Below are positions 63,968-64,000 of a stretch of 64,000 nucleotides of DNA, piece by piece; within the stretch, counting starts at the first letter, position 1; every line of letters starts with the position of its first letter. The notes beneath the pieces are model-generated. The model searched no databases. It was not told the DNA's origin and worked only from the letters and a program-made list of their open reading frames with translations. Source of the stretch: Desulfovibrio psychrotolerans (GTDB taxonomy: Bacteria; Desulfobacterota; Desulfovibrionia; Desulfovibrionales; Desulfovibrionaceae); contig NZ_BLVP01000008.1 in assembly GCF_013340305.1 (NCBI RefSeq), positions 483,408 to 547,407 on the forward strand, in the 5' to 3' direction. The position numbers and the translations under genes are program-made.

Positions 63968-64000
63968 CACAGGGTTTTCAAAGCGGGCGGGAGTTCCGCA

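Overview
The window reads as one contiguous chromosomal segment, about 60% GC, from a sulfate-reducing bacterium of the Desulfovibrio type (Desulfobacterota). The grounds are an HdrB/HdrC-like electron-transfer pair beside glycerol-3-phosphate dehydrogenase, a hydroxyproline-type glycyl radical enzyme, a Ros/MucR regulator, TRAP transport and a Wza/Wzz/exosortase polysaccharide locus. This is inferred from gene content; no rRNA is present to confirm it.

Layout. (1) 1-13003, plus strand: an exosortase-A (PEP-CTERM type) exopolysaccharide cluster running from a sugar transferase cut by the window edge, through export protein, chain-length regulator, tyrosine autokinase, AAA ATPase, outer-membrane barrel, deacetylase, XrtA and EpsI, to the PrsK/PrsR two-component pair, ending at an intrinsic terminator. 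(2) 13200-15120, minus: a DUF2784 membrane protein and a flagellin with a sigma-28 promoter. (3) 15340-30680: a glycerol regulon. glpK, an HdrB-like CCG protein, a membrane cytochrome/ferredoxin fusion, glpB and glpA lie on minus; a divergent DeoR-family GlpR and a rhizobial-type glycerol ABC transporter (two ATPases, two permeases, a small DUF2160 protein, a binding protein) lie on plus. GlpR-like operators sit between the two arms. (4) 30800-41200: a small conserved protein, a MucR regulator, a HypD-type glycyl radical dehydratase with its activase, a DUF486 protein, a UvrD helicase, a phosphodiesterase and an unknown gene. (5) 41298-55403: tRNA-Leu(TAA), a 63-repeat type I-E CRISPR array and a full cas set on minus. 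Between cas3 and cse1 lies a composite insert. (6) 55844-57330: an AT-rich gene for a putative PD-(D/E)XK nuclease and a gene remnant. (7) 57339-63456, minus: a chemoreceptor and a TRAP transporter operon with an amidohydrolase.

The main discovery is in the cas3-cse1 gap. A two-repeat, one-spacer degenerate CRISPR unit (51887-51976) keeps the 61-bp register, both repeat stems and a complete 5' handle. Its 32-nt guide matches a site 54 bases away, next to an AAG PAM. The first 17 guide positions match except at 6 and 12, which are the flipped-out positions of Cascade. The matched site covers the -35 box of a TTGACA promoter that reads into a 31-codon ORF with a strong ribosome binding site and then into cse1-cse2-cas7-cas5-cas6e-cas1-cas2. 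This is the architecture of a CreA-type, Cascade-guided repressor RNA: either autoregulation of the cas operon, a CreTA-like RNA/toxin addiction module, or both. A HigBA toxin-antitoxin pair sits in the same gap.

A second theme is a high density of short tandem repeats (9-27 bp periods) at gene ends, in linkers and in intergenic DNA. One set has an 11-bp period and repeats a GlpR-like half-site upstream of the electron-transfer pair.
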